From assembly GCA_016707205.1 (NCBI GenBank), contig JADJHZ010000015.1, positions 1 through 64,000 on the forward strand: 64,000 nt of DNA, written 5' to 3'. Of this stretch, positions 27,801 through 35,351 are shown in pieces. The notes below the pieces were generated by a model. That model searched no databases. It saw nothing but the letters and a program-made list of their open reading frames with translations, and was not told where the DNA came from. Source of the stretch: Haliscomenobacter sp. (GTDB lineage: Bacteria; Bacteroidota; Bacteroidia; Chitinophagales; Saprospiraceae). The first letter of the stretch is position 1. Every line of letters starts with the position of its first letter. The position numbers and the translations under genes were made by a program.

Positions 27801-27896
27801 CTGACTATCGGCGGCATGACCAAGTTCGAACGGGTCACGATGGATACCTTTACGATCCTGAATCCGATGATGTTGTGCGTGGATGAAAACGGGTAA
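18873..27896 (+). CDS. Giant secreted multi-domain protein with GEVED repeats, N-terminal segment
   Basis: The first 3,007 residues of a cell-surface giant. A long N-region and signal peptide end at about residue 47 (LLALSAMAQ). Three Ig-like or PKD-like segments (50-370) are followed by a propeller-like run (about 395-690; GLSISTDGGLTYPN, GLSYSTNGGTEG), more Ig-like segments (to about 1000), and a region that may be a DNRLRE-type module (1025-1220). GEVED modules begin near 1226, 1422, 1611, 1798, 1997, 2194 and 2574. Each opens with a motif like DFGDLPEP, contains FIDWNxDGxF (probably Ca-binding) and most close with PDGEVEDF or a variant. SdrD-B-like modules (VGSLVWEDRNNNGFQD, VGNLVWEDRNYNGLQD) lie near 2383 and 2858. 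The frame ends at a TAA (27894-27896), but GEVED sequence continues beyond it in the same frame (LNNFPDNQYDETRDFGY) to about 28040. The stop is therefore premature or an error, and the gene continues in the next entry. Confidence 0.85.
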   Translation: MKRPVLSPIILVDKKQVALFLLSFREIAQRLALVGVMSLLALSAMAQPSGASVSSGAPYCPNGSITVGFTTANWTNNSVAHLDLMASDGVTVVQNDIGSTYTTDAPAPTSLSGTLPGSVSFGTQYRLRVRVTDSSPNTGDGTTNTALFTITTPTINTPTVTPAGPYCPGDMITVSFTTGGCPFPGGNVFTVQLDDNAGFSSPVNLTPTGASSPLVVTIPSNTEPGSNYRVRVVASNPNTVQSSGSTTFRVRTPGFTNALPLTLCQGAGYDLMFNTFSSQTFNPGNKFIAEIGTVSGTTFTAVAPIGYYSNSALINVNSTQTIKAVIPFNLPSAGPYYLRWRSTTMLDTSCYTGPYTVPQIRQFTDPTNDFICNGSTNFSVTNVPASGGAITYQWYQSNPILFSMKTSGLGSVAVNSIAKSGMNVYAATGTGLSISTDGGLTYPNTVLGAYFISNVVVSGGSVYAATNNGLYKLDLAGAIQTHYTTAGPFFLPNLNVLNVLVDGGDIYVCTSNGLAKSTGGGPFVLLDSSPAFDVFVNGSYIYLATSAGVKVSQNGGTSFTTYTTMNGLGSNNVQSIFVQNNIVYAGTDFGLSYSTNGGTEGALSFVFTTKGLPGNNVRDIFAATGGAIYVATNGGFAIGSKGFNDSGSPLIEAFSPVIAGLTNPFVTGIIIEPSQILLATLGGVAISPFTFSTGSNTSTQMVSATPDNSLRRFQALVLKDGCFLGSNPVRIADIPPIISVIADSTYGPPVCGGTTGRIYVQGLIPNTKYRLNFTNGPSPGMPKNGDTITVDAKGYVGINLLAAGTYHISFNSLVEPPANGCVSNLLMVTISDPTKPGNPMANAVAPVCQGTNIVVNLTSSLSATEEYRWFKDAAGTMPHNPSVTTTNTYSPAAIPLTSGTLYVAKRDKVTQCNSEDTLAIAYTVNTAPVITCAGDDVALTITIGGLTAGNYTLAYSGPAVGNPAPGPVVVGGSGQIVITGLAIGNYSGIQVTNAAGCPSNLIGSCPLFGPPADDAIGANKLQTVKCGIPAVAGGYYQKAPSGNGYETGLGVAVGRIRQTNDVPANPNENVELRGWLRFDLNSHLPSYARIDRVEYQPVSVEGPFTTIADVPIRSATGDIQFDITQISQVNYPLPAGFSPAAFADLADTKYADFTISHSVTGPFTDLGPQGVTDLQSRLLTDGIFQLGLTLSGTDFDVPLYQFHGIVFDEASAAPVTHQLCVTYHIEDFGDLPEPKYATDLAGGLVGPSHRIDSIDVDTRPTVDVRRPALYIGATPPDAESNGQESLDSDGDDTNGDDENLSTASFSAPLIAGTMVNLTVPVTNFLPRAAAVSVFIDWNNDGVFNNTTERIPWPVLQATLPGAPGMVTPYTANLVIPVTVPIDLTTATVGVRVRLTSAGVFDAYGPAPDGEVEDFLVEVRGLDFGDLPDPINGIGTNNFRTRFADDGARHAMVLAAPIYLGQTVDAEADGQASANGDGDDLNPVPSVDDEDGVVFQATPLIPGQIATVTVTARNGHPTDPARLYLYADFNNDGFSSLLPVTFLTGDPIFLAGVTDTRAYTFLMPLNAAYIGDKAFFRFRFTTQALANDATGAYGLAQDGEVEDYISGDISLYDWADLPEPIYNTDKDGGTPGPSHRITAVHMGGGVYRNGLFIGTTVPDMETDGQPHVSAAGDDNVMIDDEDLSQNDFTNVLTSNQLIAGNTITLTVPYVNITGVNAKMIAFIDWNADGDFEDTGERIEQDANFADPGVVTFLNIPIPDWAGSPTTAVRIRLTTGAIFDSNGPAPDGEVEDFFVNVIGYDYGDLPDNDISATPTGSSDIGPALGKGDYHTYFTTDGARGPRHLTNPNLKIGNTVDAEGNGQPQLNAFGDDINGIDDEDGVIQPDSVVRGKPAVFKVFVTNKTGADAYLHAFVDWNDDGDFLDIAPGENEHVGPIVIASGESGTYLVTFIVPVLPNPLPERVASRFRLSNTNYDLSTGPALANDINGEVEDMWVSIVGYDWGDLPEPRYITDATGGQQGASHKIATTINKTNPGNPNTFALYIGATPPDPEPDAQPHPQAFGDDNNGVPDDEDLSSANFVNASNVQDSIVAGEFIRLRVPVVNNYVDSVATLWAFIDWNGDGIFTGPQETRSIQVTPNAATDGLDYYNFDYNTVPPIAKPDSIGVRVRLTTSKIIDAYGLAGDGEVEDFIVELKSRDFGDLPDATAGVGKDDFQTLKANNGPRHAIPVVPLVFLGDKIDTEADGQPSGTGNGDDANPLQADDEDGIIFLTPMQPGNTAQLAYYATNNSPTAARLHIWADWDNDGTLDPVTVVNAVDLDLAANTAIASNAKRIITFQVPLSATFDGGKVHFRFRISSHPDFLATPSPLGLAQNGEVEDYVVPLFKVGSLVWEDRNNNGFQDAEEINLGIDSVRVVMRFGGIDPTTGACDSVTQNTITDLNTLTRDARPGDQITDYVIDTLTSNGGQYIFVGMIEGFYQVIAADTFGLTPTRFDWIKNVTEEDRDSDGKPYRNPWEYANNERRQSKSQEWKMLAATIGTDEEGILDQRNPFLPDPNEHGDPFPDNRVEQRIDFGYVGYDFGDLDSSLVHNPSVSNFNTEEDGIAGHPEGPKHIVTPDLRLGRCQDVEWEGQPDPDAGAEFKPVPVELGGGDDPIASFSTYPAFPYDPSQGRRWPFNIAANACGDDEDGIRFNTPMVAGYDAQISVRYNAKLNLDGPDAYLHAWFDWNGDGDFYVNGNPAMGIDPDEHVIFTALDGGAISLEPITKAVELEMSYLTSPDDSIRLTFKVPANVKYNNGNMLTRFRISFDPRLGPDGILDASINFPNALGLNFPNPQPGAGTSQVPGGVVPYGEVEDYFISLSKVGNLVWEDRNYNGLQDELEPPIANVPIRLEFAGIDGIFGTAPTDPFEYVYHDTTDANGIYYFCGLIGNVDPSGIPNPTYRLVVSDPDDMTSTYNNPDPSDDSCIDNNSNGDDELIDGEMLTIGGMTKFERVTMDTFTILNPMMLCVDENG

Positions 27897-27903
27897 CTAG
27901 GAT

Positions 27904-30900
27904 GTGGGCAACGTGCCTCCGGAATTACCGGAAGCCCGCCATCCTCCCAGGATGCACTCAACAACTTCCCGGATAACCAGTACGACGAGACCCGCGACTT
28001 CGGTTATTCCGGATTCGATTACGGCGACCTGCCGATTGCCAGCTGTAAAGGCCGGCTCCAACTATCCGACCCTGCGCGACTCCATGGACGGGCAGTTTAC
28101 CGGCAAGTTTGGCGCACGCCACGTGATCCAGCCGCGCTTGTACCTGGGTAAAGGCGTAGACGCTGAGCTCAACGGTCAGCCCGACGACGACGCAGGCAGC
28201 AAATTAGGCGGCGACGACGACGACCAAAGCAAGTTTGTCAAAGGCGACGGTACGGACGACGAAAGCGGCGTATTGCTGCTCTCTCCGCTCCTCCCGGGCG
28301 AACGGGCCTTCTTCAAGGTCAATTATACCTCGCAGGATACGACGTTAGGCTCCTATGTGAACAAAAACGCTTACCTCACCGCCTTCATCGACTGGAACGG
28401 CGACGGCGACTTTGGTACTACCGCCAGCCCCGATGCGGATGAATGGATCGTCTTTACGCACAAGAAAGCCAGCGGCGCCAGCTTCAATATCGATAATATC
28501 CTCGATGTGGCAGACGTCAAAACCATGCTGCTCCCCGCTACGGGATCCTTCGGCGTCGACAGCGTAATCCTTGGCTTCAATGTGCCGAACCATGCCGTCT
28601 TTGACTCGGGCGTGGTATACATGCGCTTCCGTCTGAGCTGGACGAATTACGAGACACAGTATCCGACGACCTTCCCGAACGGCCTCGGACCGGACAACAA
28701 TGAGTTCCATATGGCCGTGGCGCCGTTTGTTAAATCCACGCCGCCATTTACCGCGTCTCCTGGACTCGCTCCGGGTAATACCGCCGGCCGCTATCCTTAC
28801 CCTGTCGGCGAAGTGGAAGACTACGGTATTCCGGTAGCCAAGATCGGCAACCTGGCCTGGTACGACCACGACGTGTTTGGCGATCAGGATGCGACGGGTG
28901 AAGAGGGCGTGGACACGCTGCATCTGGTGCTGGTTTGGGGCGGTATTGATCCCGCTACCGGCCAACCCGATACGGTAGGTTACCAGACGCCGGAAGCGGT
29001 GTTCGCCAACCTGTCCAAAGGCCCTGTAACCGACATCCTCTACAACCGGACTTTGATTCCGCCTACTGCCTTCCCGGCCAACACCTATACGCCGGAAGGA
29101 GGCATCAAGAAGACCGGCGTATCGACCGAGAACGCAGTCAGCGGCATGTATTCCTTCCGCGGACTGATCCCCGGACGCTACTATGTGATTCCGGAGAAAT
29201 ACCTCCAGCGCGACAGCACCAGCTTCGTCGACTTCTGGCCGAAGCACCGCGTACTGACGCTGCAGGACAACCCGGGAGTTAACGATAATAACGACAGCGA
29301 CGGCATCGACAGCACGGGCGCAACCGCTGGCCAGGTCAGCAAAGGCCCCGGCGCGTTCGTACGGATCAACGACGGCAACCCCAAATATCCGGAGGTATGC
29401 GTCAACGACCGTCCGCTTAATGAGAACGGCCTGTTGATGGACGCCGTAGATAATGCCAACCCGAACTCGAAGGCCTACTTCCTTGACAACCAGTGGGATA
29501 AATCCATCGATTTCGGCTGGATCGACGAGCCGAACATCGAGGCTAACCTCGACATCGTGGGTGTGGACTTTGCCACCAGCCAGGAATGCAAGAACCTCAA
29601 CGTGATCATGCACCTGTGCATCAAGAACCCAACCGAAGTGCCGCTCGACAGCTTCATGATGGCCCTTAACCTCAAGCAGGCTTACGGCGACGCATTTGTG
29701 GGTAACGTGGAAGTTAGCATCGTGGACAGCGCCTTTACCACGTCTTCGGGCAACACGAAAGTGAAGAAGTCCATGACGGGCGCCGTGAGCGCGCTGACGC
29801 CATTCATCAACCCGAACTACAACGGCGACTCGAACACCAACCTGTTTAACACGATTGGTTCCGGCGGTCAGACCTGGAACGACGGCACCGGCCCCGGCGC
29901 CTTCTACCTGCCTGGCGATTCCGTGATCTGTGTGCGGATTGAGTTTGAGATCGACGGCGATAAAACAGCTACCCTCAATGCCAATACCCCGCAAGGCTGG
30001 TATTCGCAGGCTCAGGTTTGGGCCCGTGCGGTAGGCTTCAACAAGGCTACCGGCAAGAAGCGTCCGGTCCTCGACTTCCGCTTCTTCGATCCGTTCTTGT
30101 CCAAGAACCCTGGCGACGCCTTTGTGGTCAACCCGCGCTTTGGGCAGCCGATCCAGGTGATGGATTGGTCGGATGAGTTCGACGATCCGATGCCGATGGC
30201 CGGTCTGGTTTACCCTGACGGCGGCGATGGCATCCTGTTCGAAGGGATGGTGGCCGACCGCGGCGCCAATGGCGAATACAAGACCTTCCCGATTCCGCCT
30301 AGCGTGACGGGTCGCGACAAGTACCTCGACGAGGACGACAGGACCATCCAGAACGATCAGTGCTGGATCCGTACCCGCTTGAACAGCGGTATCAAGGATA
30401 TCAACATCAGCATGGATAAAAACTGCGAAGCGATAATCAATGCGGATCAGTTGGTACCGAACTTCCTGCCCGAGTGTGGTTTCGACAAGTACCCCGAAGG
30501 CAGCTACTACCGCGTGATCATCCAGGATGAGCATACCGGCGAGACTATTTGGGCTTCTGTCGACCGCGTGCCGTTCGACGCCGCCAAGTACCTCCACCGC
30601 AAGCTGATCTACAAAGTGCGCAGCGTAGCCAACCATTGCGAACCCGTATGGGGCCGCCTCAACCTCGAGGACAAAACGGTGCCAGTGGTAACCTGCCCGG
30701 TTGGAGGCATGCCTGTAGACAGAAGGGTTTCTGCCGACAGCAAGACCCTTATTGGTCCAAGGCCGTTTGTCTGCACGGATATCGACAGCGTGTTGAACAA
30801 GGAAGCTTCCTGGAAGACCTCCTCTTACGCTTACTTTACCGGCATCGCATCTGCGACCGATTCTTGCGGCACGGTTTACCTCGACCGGGTGAGCGACGCC

Positions 30901-33900
30901 ATCAACTATGTGACCGATTGCGCCATCACCGAGTCCAACCGCAAGCTGTATGCCTACATCATCCGGACCTTCTTCTTCCGCGATGAGTTTGGCAACGAAG
31001 GCATCTGCAAGCAGCGCATCAACTTCATCCGTCCGACCATCGTACTCCCCGAGTGCAAAGTGGAGGTGTTGAACGTGCTTGCCAAGGGCGATACACTGCT
31101 TAAACCGGCGGATCTGCTCAGCAAATACGGGCTCTCTGAATCCGTGCCTTACTTCCTCAATGGGGCAGGCACCAAGATTTATATTACCCAGAAGGATTAC
31201 TGTGGATTCTCGGTGGATTACAAAGATGAGAACGTATATACCACGGGTCAGTGCGGACGCAAGATCATCCGTAAGTGGTCGATCTTTGACTGGTGCTACG
31301 GAACGGGTACCAACTACCCGACCGATTTCCTCCAGTGGCCGGCTACCGATAACGATTGCTACACGAATGCACGTTGGGAAGATAAGATCTATTGCTGGGA
31401 ACAGCTGCTGGTCATCGGCGACGACGCCGCTCCGATCGTGCTGATTCCGGATATCGACAAGGACGGCTTCAAAGGTTCCGGGTATAAGAAAAACCCGGAC
31501 AACAAGCCCAATCCGAAAGTATCTACCGCTACCTTCGACGCCGAGGATGTGTATGAATTCTCTACCGGCGCGATGGATTGCACCGGCGCCTTCCGCTTCA
31601 CCAAGGATATGCTTCAGGTGACGAACAAGCAGCCAGGTTCCTGGTGCTTCAACCTCGCGGTTTTGGTTCGCCGTCCGGTTCTTGACCTGGATGAGCGCCC
31701 CACGGGCCAGTTCACCTTGAAAGCGGATCCTACGATCCTTGTCCTGGGCGATTGCGACAAAGGCTTCAATATTGCCGGCGTACCGATGCCGAAGGATACG
31801 AACACCTTCTGGTTCCTCGAAATCCGCGTGTTTGATGCTTGTTACAAAGACACCACCATCTACGTTCCGTTCCGCATCGTCGATAAGATCGCTCCGGTGA
31901 TGAAGTGCGACGATAAGCTGAACCTGACGCTCGACAACGAGGGTGTGGGCAACATCGCTGCAAAAGAAGTGGATGAAGGCAGCTGGGACAATTGCGGCAA
32001 GATCGAGTGGATGAAAGTTCGCCGCCCGATCGGCGCCTGCAGCACCAACTTCATCGCGCTGAAGCGCTTCGTCGACGTCAACAAGAACGGCAAGATCGAT
32101 GCCGATATCGACTACATCGACGAAAACCGCAACTTCAAAGCGGAAGATACCGAGTACTTCCGGATCAACAAGGCCGGCGGCGCACTGATGTCTCCGATGC
32201 TGGATACGGTACCGGTCTTCTGCTGCGACGGCGACTCGATCATGATCGAACTCTGGGGTGCAGATAAGTCGGGCAACCGCAACTTCTGCTGGAATTGGAT
32301 CCGTCTGGAGGACAAAACAGGCCTCGAGTACCTGATGCCGTTCCCGCAAACCTACAAGTGTACGGAAGAACGCGATCGCCTGCACCTGCTGTCTATCGCT
32401 GGAACGTATGCCGAAAACACCGATACCTACAAAGCGGCCATTGCACTCCTGAAAGGGGATGTGACCATTATCCGGGGCGCTTTCTGTACCGGAGTGACGC
32501 GCGAAATCGTGATCAGCCCAAGCCTGCACTGCGACGCGGGCGAGATCTCGATCACGTGGAAACTCACCAAGCCGACTGCTCATGGTCCGCAGGTGACGAC
32601 CACCGTGCCGGTGAAGATTACCGTTCAGGCGGTTCATGAGTACAACCTTACCTTCCCTGCCGACGTGAAGGGCTCCTGCGGCGCCATTGCCGATACCGCT
32701 AACGTGGTAGACGGCGGCGAACTGGCCTGCGATGTGCTTGCCGTCCTGGTTCAGGATAAGCGCTACGACAGCACCACGGATGAACTGGGCAACTACTACT
32801 GCTACAAGGTCTTCCGTACCTTTACGGTGATCAACTGGTGCCAGTACGACGAAAGCTGCGGCGAACCGATGCAGTGGGCGGTGATTGTGCCGCGCGACCC
32901 AGACAACAACGGCTACAACGGCGTGAATGTCCTCGTACGCGATCAGTTTGGCGGAGGCCAAAACACGGCGGTTCCTGGTACGGGCCTCTTCAGCGGCTCG
33001 GGCATGGACGGCTGGGAAGAAATCTACTACGAAGATGCTTGCAGTAATGGCAAAAACCTGGTTGCTGAGACCTGCGAACGGGTACTTTCGAAAGGAAACC
33101 ACAACGACAAGTCTCGACTGTTCTGGTATAACAACAGCGGTCAGACGGTTTGCGCCAATACGGCCAACTACGGCAACACCGGAAACGAACACTTCGCGTG
33201 GATGTTTACTCAGCACATCTACGTGTTGGATGAAACCCCGCCGGTAGTAGAAGATCCGGGGACGCTGGTATTCTATCAGAACAAGAATACGTGCGATGCC
33301 GCGGTCAATATTCAGATTACGGCCTCCGATTCCTGCGCAAGCACAGAAATCCAGCAAACGCCTTCCGTACTGGGCAACCTGGCGGTTGAACGGATCCGGA
33401 TTAGCGTGAACGGCGCTGCCACTGCAGAATTGAGCACGTTGCCTGCTTCTTACGGCGTAACCGTTACTCCGGCTAGCGGAGCGAATGCGGCTAACTCCTG
33501 GACCTTCAGCGGTAAATTCCCGCTGGGCAACCATAAGCTGTACGTGATTGTGCGCGACGATTGCGGGAACCTCTCGACGACGCGTGAAATTCCGTTCTCC
33601 GTGGTCGATACCAATGGAACGCCTCCGATCTGCTACCATGGCTTGTCTACGGCCTTGATGAAGAACCCGACGACGGGCGAAGGCGAGATGCTCGTTTGGG
33701 CTTCCGACTTCGTGGCCAGTCCGGTCGATGATTGCAACGGCCAAGGTCCGGAAACCGGTCCTACCGGCAAGAAAATCATCAAGAAGTACTATGTCGTGAA
33801 GGATAACGGCGACGGAATCTGGACTGCGGCTGATGGCCTGAATGAAGACGGCATTCCTACCGAGCCGGCTACTTCGGTAACCTTCGGCTGCGACGACGCC

Positions 33901-35238
33901 AAGATCTCTCAGGTCAATATCCGCCTGTACAGCCTGGATGAAAAAGGGAACTGGGCATGGTGCGAAACCTATGCGCTCATTACCGATCCAAGCAAGATCT
34001 GCGCTCCGGTAGCCGCTTCGGCTGCTATTGCCGGCGCGATCGCCACGGAGGCTAAGATCAACGTAGAGGGCGCCCAGGTGACCCTCTCCGGACAGGCTCA
34101 GCAGACCAACCTGACCAATGCAAACGGCCAGTTCAGCTTCAATAACCTGACGCTCGGATATGACTACTCTGTGACGCCGCACTTAGACAAGGACTACCTC
34201 AATGGGGTATCGACCTTCGACCTGGTGCTGATCACCAAGCATATTCTGGGCGTTCAGCCGCTGAACACCCCGTACAAACTGATTGCTGCCGATATCAACA
34301 ACTCCAAGACCGTGACCACGCTGGACCTCATCCAGTTGCGGAAACTGATCCTGGGTATCGACGCGAAATACGCGAACAACACCAGCTGGCGCTTTGTGGA
34401 TGCCTCCTACAAGTTCCCGAATGCGGCGAACCCATGGCAGGCTCAATTCCCTGAGGTCGCAAACATCAACGACCTCGCCGGTAATGTAACCGCTAATTTC
34501 GTGGCGGTGAAGATCGGCGACGTAAACGGTAACGCGCTGGCAAACAGCGTAGTGCGTACCTCCGGCGCCTTCGGCCTGAACGTGGAAGACCAGAAGATGA
34601 AAGCGGGTAACGAATACCGCGTGGCCTTCTCCGGTGACCTTAGCCAAATCGAAGGCTATCAGTTTACCCTGGGCTTCGACCGCAACGCCGTTGAACTGGT
34701 CAACATCGAACAAGGACTCGCGAAAGAGGAAAACTTTGGCATCTTCGCTAAAGACGGCATGGTTACTACCAGCTGGAATGAGGCGCGGGGCATTGGGCGC
34801 GGGGCGCAAAGCGAGACGCTCTTTACCCTGGTGCTAAAGGCCAAAACGGATGTTGCTTCGCTCCGCGAGGTGCTGAACGTGAACAGCCGGATCACGCGGG
34901 CGGAAGCCTACCGCGCAGGCGGCGACTTCCTCAGCGTATCCTTGAACTTCGGCAATTCCGCCTTCGCTCAGCTTCGGAACTTTGAACTGATGCAGAACAT
35001 CCCTAACCCATTCCAGGGTGAAACGATGATCGGCTTTGTTCTGCCCGAGGCCGGGGATGCCACGCTGACGGTTCAGGATGTAACCGGCCGCACCTTGCGG
35101 GTAGTTCAGGGCGCCTTCGCCCAGGGCTACAATCAGGTGATCCTGAAAGCCAACGAACTGAATGCTACCGGAGTGCTCTACTACACCCTGAAGTCGGGCG
35201 ACTACGTAGCTACGAAGAAGATGATCATACTCGAATAA
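27904..35238 (+). CDS. Giant secreted multi-domain protein, C-terminal segment with dockerin-like, cohesin-like and T9SS domains
   Basis: This is the continuation of the preceding gene. The frame is open from 27904, but its first 45 codons are not the real sequence; the GEVED module moves into this frame only near 28030-28045 (KAGSNYPTLRDS, then FGARHVIQPRLYLGKG). Order: end of the eighth GEVED module; an SdrD-B-like module (IGNLAWYDHDVFGDQD); a DUF11-like region (from about 29540); several Cys-containing HYR-like modules with DDAAPIVLIPD, DKIAPVMKCDD and DETPPVVEDPG; then at about 34010-34540 a carboxypeptidase-regulatory-like fold fused to a dockerin-like pair (STFDLVLITKHILG, ADINNSKTVTTLDLIQL). 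At about 34560-34960 is a cohesin-like beta-sandwich (VEDQKMKAGNEYRVAF, GYQFTLGFDRNAVELV), followed by a T9SS type A domain (NIPNPFQGETMIGF). The joined product would be about 5,450 residues, secreted by T9SS and held at the cell surface. Confidence 0.85.
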   Translation: MGNVPPELPEARHPPRMHSTTSRITSTTRPATSVIPDSITATCRLPAVKAGSNYPTLRDSMDGQFTGKFGARHVIQPRLYLGKGVDAELNGQPDDDAGSKLGGDDDDQSKFVKGDGTDDESGVLLLSPLLPGERAFFKVNYTSQDTTLGSYVNKNAYLTAFIDWNGDGDFGTTASPDADEWIVFTHKKASGASFNIDNILDVADVKTMLLPATGSFGVDSVILGFNVPNHAVFDSGVVYMRFRLSWTNYETQYPTTFPNGLGPDNNEFHMAVAPFVKSTPPFTASPGLAPGNTAGRYPYPVGEVEDYGIPVAKIGNLAWYDHDVFGDQDATGEEGVDTLHLVLVWGGIDPATGQPDTVGYQTPEAVFANLSKGPVTDILYNRTLIPPTAFPANTYTPEGGIKKTGVSTENAVSGMYSFRGLIPGRYYVIPEKYLQRDSTSFVDFWPKHRVLTLQDNPGVNDNNDSDGIDSTGATAGQVSKGPGAFVRINDGNPKYPEVCVNDRPLNENGLLMDAVDNANPNSKAYFLDNQWDKSIDFGWIDEPNIEANLDIVGVDFATSQECKNLNVIMHLCIKNPTEVPLDSFMMALNLKQAYGDAFVGNVEVSIVDSAFTTSSGNTKVKKSMTGAVSALTPFINPNYNGDSNTNLFNTIGSGGQTWNDGTGPGAFYLPGDSVICVRIEFEIDGDKTATLNANTPQGWYSQAQVWARAVGFNKATGKKRPVLDFRFFDPFLSKNPGDAFVVNPRFGQPIQVMDWSDEFDDPMPMAGLVYPDGGDGILFEGMVADRGANGEYKTFPIPPSVTGRDKYLDEDDRTIQNDQCWIRTRLNSGIKDINISMDKNCEAIINADQLVPNFLPECGFDKYPEGSYYRVIIQDEHTGETIWASVDRVPFDAAKYLHRKLIYKVRSVANHCEPVWGRLNLEDKTVPVVTCPVGGMPVDRRVSADSKTLIGPRPFVCTDIDSVLNKEASWKTSSYAYFTGIASATDSCGTVYLDRVSDAINYVTDCAITESNRKLYAYIIRTFFFRDEFGNEGICKQRINFIRPTIVLPECKVEVLNVLAKGDTLLKPADLLSKYGLSESVPYFLNGAGTKIYITQKDYCGFSVDYKDENVYTTGQCGRKIIRKWSIFDWCYGTGTNYPTDFLQWPATDNDCYTNARWEDKIYCWEQLLVIGDDAAPIVLIPDIDKDGFKGSGYKKNPDNKPNPKVSTATFDAEDVYEFSTGAMDCTGAFRFTKDMLQVTNKQPGSWCFNLAVLVRRPVLDLDERPTGQFTLKADPTILVLGDCDKGFNIAGVPMPKDTNTFWFLEIRVFDACYKDTTIYVPFRIVDKIAPVMKCDDKLNLTLDNEGVGNIAAKEVDEGSWDNCGKIEWMKVRRPIGACSTNFIALKRFVDVNKNGKIDADIDYIDENRNFKAEDTEYFRINKAGGALMSPMLDTVPVFCCDGDSIMIELWGADKSGNRNFCWNWIRLEDKTGLEYLMPFPQTYKCTEERDRLHLLSIAGTYAENTDTYKAAIALLKGDVTIIRGAFCTGVTREIVISPSLHCDAGEISITWKLTKPTAHGPQVTTTVPVKITVQAVHEYNLTFPADVKGSCGAIADTANVVDGGELACDVLAVLVQDKRYDSTTDELGNYYCYKVFRTFTVINWCQYDESCGEPMQWAVIVPRDPDNNGYNGVNVLVRDQFGGGQNTAVPGTGLFSGSGMDGWEEIYYEDACSNGKNLVAETCERVLSKGNHNDKSRLFWYNNSGQTVCANTANYGNTGNEHFAWMFTQHIYVLDETPPVVEDPGTLVFYQNKNTCDAAVNIQITASDSCASTEIQQTPSVLGNLAVERIRISVNGAATAELSTLPASYGVTVTPASGANAANSWTFSGKFPLGNHKLYVIVRDDCGNLSTTREIPFSVVDTNGTPPICYHGLSTALMKNPTTGEGEMLVWASDFVASPVDDCNGQGPETGPTGKKIIKKYYVVKDNGDGIWTAADGLNEDGIPTEPATSVTFGCDDAKISQVNIRLYSLDEKGNWAWCETYALITDPSKICAPVAASAAIAGAIATEAKINVEGAQVTLSGQAQQTNLTNANGQFSFNNLTLGYDYSVTPHLDKDYLNGVSTFDLVLITKHILGVQPLNTPYKLIAADINNSKTVTTLDLIQLRKLILGIDAKYANNTSWRFVDASYKFPNAANPWQAQFPEVANINDLAGNVTANFVAVKIGDVNGNALANSVVRTSGAFGLNVEDQKMKAGNEYRVAFSGDLSQIEGYQFTLGFDRNAVELVNIEQGLAKEENFGIFAKDGMVTTSWNEARGIGRGAQSETLFTLVLKAKTDVASLREVLNVNSRITRAEAYRAGGDFLSVSLNFGNSAFAQLRNFELMQNIPNPFQGETMIGFVLPEAGDATLTVQDVTGRTLRVVQGAFAQGYNQVILKANELNATGVLYYTLKSGDYVATKKMIILE

Positions 35239-35273
35239 TTCCTGCCCGGCTATTCTGCCGGATGGACGACGCG

Positions 35274-35314
35274 ACGGGCTGTTTGGTTATCCAGACAGCC
35301 CGTTTCTTTTTTTG
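35274..35314 (+). terminator. Intrinsic terminator after the giant gene
   Basis: A 9-base perfect stem (ACGGGCTGT / ACAGCCCGT) with a 12-base loop is followed by TTCTTTTTTT, 36 bases after the giant gene's stop. It also shows that the open frame starting at 35262 does not mark the next gene's start. Confidence 0.85.
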
Positions 35315-35320
35315 GTTTAC

Positions 35321-35328
35321 TACTTTTG
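35321..35328 (+). promoter_or_regulatory. Promoter -7 box TACTTTTG
   Basis: A perfect TAnnTTTG match between the terminator and the start codon at 35352. The same 8 bases occur at 6283-6290. Confidence 0.5.
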
Positions 35329-35351
35329 AGTGTCCCAAATCCGAAGAGTTT

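Noticed and set aside
28345..34182. 1,945-codon open frame on the minus strand
   Set aside because: It lies wholly antisense to the giant gene, has no domain signatures, and its composition mirrors the repeat-rich + strand sequence. The + strand frame has clear GEVED, HYR-like and dockerin-like modules.
35262..35351. Upstream start (35262) for the SBBP repeat protein
   Set aside because: It would place an intrinsic terminator and a -7 box inside the coding sequence and bury the signal peptide; ATG 35352 fits better.
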